From: an uncultured Bacteroidales bacterium
Lineage (GTDB): Bacteria; Bacteroidota; Bacteroidia; Bacteroidales; JAUNSR01
Length of the DNA: 51,102 nt
Reading direction: 5' to 3'
Assembly (NCBI GenBank): GCA_947074145.1
Contig: CAMTOJ010000023.1
Span: 1-51,102 of the forward strand
The notes under the pieces were generated by a model. That model did no database searches and was not told where the DNA came from. It saw nothing but the letters and a program-made list of their open reading frames with translations. The position numbers were made by a program, and so were the translations under genes. The stretch's first letter is position 1. The number at the start of each line of letters is the position of its first letter. Below are positions 49,181 to 51,102 of this stretch, one piece after another.

Positions 49181-50866
49181 CTACTTTTTCTTTTTCGTTA
49201 CAAATGTATTCAAAGTTTTATTATATGAATTCTTGTCAGATAAAATATCTATAGCTTTTTTCACCTCATTATCATATTTTAATGACTGAATGATCTCTCC
49301 ATTCTGAAAATAATAGCGTTTTGCTATCTCTTGTTCTAAATATTGTTGTATTTCAGGACGAGAAAACTGAAGATCATAATCGATATTATGTACCAATTTT
49401 GCCTCTAAAGCCGCAAACTCCTGCTTAGCTTGTTCTGTATAACCCTCGGCTTCTGCAATTTTTTTCAGATCTTGAAGCATCTTCTCACTTTGTCGATCAT
49501 ATTTGAAATCTTTTGATTTTACAAATTCAACAAACTTATTATAATCAATATCATTTAGATTAAAATCTTTTATATCACTGATTGCCTGATTTTCTGCTTT
49601 ATAATCATTTGCAAAGTCAAAAATATAATTGTCTTTCAAAAGATAATAAAGAAGATTTGATGAATTTTCCGATTCAATACTAAGGTCCGGTGTCACACCT
49701 CCTCCATCGCGTACTATGCGTCCGTTAGCCGTCTTAAACTCATGAGTTAAAGAATCAGGTATACGACCTACACTTCCGTCAGGATTTCTGTGAGAATAAT
49801 CTATTGCCTGGATAAGTCGGCCACTCGGTATATAATATTTTGCAGTCGTCACCTTAACCATTCCGTTATAAGGTACCGGACGTGTAGTCTGAACAAGACC
49901 TTTTCCAAAAGTTCTCTCTCCCACGATCACCGCTCTGTCGAGATCCTGAAGCGAACCGGCCACAATCTCCGACGCTGATGCTGAACCTCGGTTTACCATC
50001 ACTGCAAGTGGAATCTCAGTATCAAGAGGTTCCTGTGTCGTACTATACGTTCTGTCCCAATTTTTAACTTTACCCTTTGTTTCAAGCACTTTCTGTCCCT
50101 TAGGAACAAAGAAATTAACTATCTGAATAGCTTCCTCAAGTATCCCTCCGGGATTTCCTCTAAGGTCAAGAACTACCCCAGAAAGATTATTTTTCTTCTT
50201 TAGATCAAGGAAAGCATTCTTCACCTCGCTTGAAGCTTTATCGGTAAAATTTGTAAGATATATATATCCGATAGAATCATTAAGCATACCATAGTATGGC
50301 ACAGCCTTCAATTGTATTTTCTTTCTTGTAATCTCTTTAACAAGAGGTTCTGTATCCCCTTTTCTTTCAATTTTTATAGTCAACTTTGTATTAGGAATTC
50401 CCTTTAGTTTTTCACTTACCTCGCTAACAGTTTTTCCGACCATAGAAATTCCATCTATCTCAAGTATTGCATCCCCCGGGCGAAGATCATTAAGCTGAGC
50501 CGGCATATCCTCATAAGGATCTGATATAATAACTTTATCTCCTCTTTGTTGAATAATGGACCCAATACCTCCATATTCACCGGTTGTCATAGCTTTGAAA
50601 TCATCTTTTTCAGATTCCGGCATATATTGATTATATGGATCAAGTTTTCCGAGCATCGCATCAATTCCATTCTTTATTACAGTTGCCGAGTTGATAGAAT
50701 CAACATAAAACATCTCCAGTTCTTTATAAACAGAACTGAAAACATCGAGATTTTTTGATATTTCAAAAGCCTTATTATCTTGTGATGCCGCATCAATATG
50801 TCCTGTAAAGGATATAAAAGATAAGAAAACAGATGCAAAGCAAAATTTTTTCATTTTTTTATTCAT
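49181..50866 (-). CDS. S41 family C-terminal processing peptidase
   Basis: A 561-residue periplasmic serine protease of the CtpA/Prc type that cleaves proteins near their C-termini. The start at 50866 (MNKKMKKFCFASVFLSFISF) gives a signal peptide; the frame runs 20 codons farther up, but a TACATTTG promoter box lies inside that extension. A PDZ domain covers about residues 95-185 (DLRPGDAILEIDGISMVGKT). The catalytic core has S297 in VNRGSASASEIVAG and K322 in GERTFGKGLVQ, 25 residues apart as in Prc and D1 protease. A Lys/Glu-rich C-terminal extension of about 170 residues follows, as in Bacteroidetes members. It leads a two-gene unit with the C1 peptidase. Confidence 0.93.
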   Translation of the reverse strand: MNKKMKKFCFASVFLSFISFTGHIDAASQDNKAFEISKNLDVFSSVYKELEMFYVDSINSATVIKNGIDAMLGKLDPYNQYMPESEKDDFKAMTTGEYGGIGSIIQQRGDKVIISDPYEDMPAQLNDLRPGDAILEIDGISMVGKTVSEVSEKLKGIPNTKLTIKIERKGDTEPLVKEITRKKIQLKAVPYYGMLNDSIGYIYLTNFTDKASSEVKNAFLDLKKKNNLSGVVLDLRGNPGGILEEAIQIVNFFVPKGQKVLETKGKVKNWDRTYSTTQEPLDTEIPLAVMVNRGSASASEIVAGSLQDLDRAVIVGERTFGKGLVQTTRPVPYNGMVKVTTAKYYIPSGRLIQAIDYSHRNPDGSVGRIPDSLTHEFKTANGRIVRDGGGVTPDLSIESENSSNLLYYLLKDNYIFDFANDYKAENQAISDIKDFNLNDIDYNKFVEFVKSKDFKYDRQSEKMLQDLKKIAEAEGYTEQAKQEFAALEAKLVHNIDYDLQFSRPEIQQYLEQEIAKRYYFQNGEIIQSLKYDNEVKKAIDILSDKNSYNKTLNTFVTKKKK

Positions 50867-50911
50867 ACACTCAAATATTCTATCTTGTTTAATTTCAGTC
50901 TGAAAGATACA

Positions 50912-50919
50912 CAAATGTA
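50912..50919 (-). promoter_or_regulatory. Putative -7 box for the S41-C1 peptidase unit
   Basis: TACATTTG on the minus strand, about 46 bases before the chosen ATG at 50866. No exact -33 at N19-21. It helps decide the start codon. Confidence 0.5.
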
Positions 50920-50970
50920 TTTTCACAGCGAAAAAAAAACTATTCTTTAATGATTTTTTTTATTGCAGGT

Positions 50971-51002
50971 ATTGCATAATTGAGATATCCGCATTACTTT
51001 TG
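50971..51002 (+). promoter_or_regulatory. Promoter of the tRNA-Asn gene
   Basis: ATTG (50971-50974), 20-base spacer, TACTTTTG (50995-51002), a near-perfect match to TTTG-N20-TAnnTTTG. The tRNA would have a 5' leader of about 44 bases. Confidence 0.7.
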
Positions 51003-51052
51003 CAATGCAAAATAAGAAAGGCATTATGTCAATCTTTTAAACGCAAAAACAC

Positions 51053-51102
51053 TCTTCAGTAGCTCAGTTGGTTAGAGCATCTGACTGTTAATCAGAGGGT
51101 CG
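51053..51102 (+). tRNA. tRNA-Asn (GTT), 5' part
   Basis: The first 50 bases of a tRNA cut by the window edge. The 5' acceptor strand TCTTCAG (51053-51059), D-stem GCTC/GAGC (51062-51065, 51075-51078), anticodon stem TCTGA/TCAGA (51080-51084, 51092-51096) and loop CTGTTAA with anticodon GTT (51087-51089) are all visible. The variable loop starts at 51097; the T-arm and 3' acceptor strand lie outside. tRNA-Asn is a target of queuosine modification, the pathway of queG in this window. Confidence 0.95.

Noticed and set aside
50867..50926. Longer N-terminus of the S41 peptidase
   Set aside because: The extension places 20 residues before the signal peptide and contains the putative -7 box TACATTTG.
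1..51102. Insertion sequences, prophage or integrative element
   Set aside because: I found no transposase, integrase, phage structural or conjugation gene; the only mobile-element-like sequence is the palindrome at 22118-22188.

Overview
The window is AT-rich chromosomal DNA from a member of the order Bacteroidales. The evidence is the gene order rpsL-rpsG-fusA-rpsJ-rplC-rplD with no tuf, promoters of the TTTG-N20-TAnnTTTG type, start codons without clear Shine-Dalgarno sequences, an ArgF' of the succinylornithine type, DUF5723 and DUF2723 proteins, and a hybrid two-component sensor of the polysaccharide-utilisation type. The PL11 enzyme ends in a type IX secretion (T9SS) sorting domain. That points away from typical gut Bacteroides and towards a Dysgonomonas- or Paludibacter-like relative, but the genus cannot be fixed from this sequence.

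Layout. (1) 1-4261, minus strand: translation operon (S12, S7, EF-G, S10, L3, start of L4) with a near-consensus promoter at 4387-4418. (2) 4869-8098, minus: a DUF5723 outer-membrane protein and a large lipoprotein. (3) 8519-15290, minus: a sugar O-acetyltransferase, then a compact run XRE-cupin regulator, acyl-CoA synthetase, DUF695 protein, proB, proA and argF', which joins a regulated acyl-activation gene to proline and arginine synthesis. (4) 15600-21680, minus: three tandem BspA-like leucine-rich-repeat surface proteins with 6, 16 and 5 canonical 23-residue repeats, near-identical 3' modules, shared leaders and a mosaic pattern that implies recombination among the copies. (5) 21681-22241: intergenic DNA with a perfect 38-bp palindrome and a second copy of its 16-bp core. 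(6) 22242-23525, minus: DUF4861 lipoprotein. (7) 23795-28298, plus: antiporter-USP fusion, small outer-membrane protein, a probable HpaII-family restriction endonuclease with no methyltransferase beside it, and RNase HII. (8) 28410-47905: GH43, GH51 arabinofuranosidase, DUF2723 glycosyltransferase, NodB deacetylase, epoxyqueuosine reductase, a giant PL11 rhamnogalacturonan lyase, GH36 alpha-galactosidase and a hybrid two-component system. (9) 47949-50866, minus: exported C1 and S41 peptidases, followed by the 5' part of tRNA-Asn at the right edge.

How the genes fit together. DUF4861, GH43, GH51, PL11, GH36 and the hybrid sensor look like a loose pectin (rhamnogalacturonan I with arabinan and galactan side chains) utilisation region. 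It has no SusC/SusD pair, and its lyase appears to be exported by T9SS. The features that most deserve follow-up are the recombining LRR array, the solitary HpaII-like nuclease, the PL11/autotransporter-repeat/T9SS fusion and the palindromic element.
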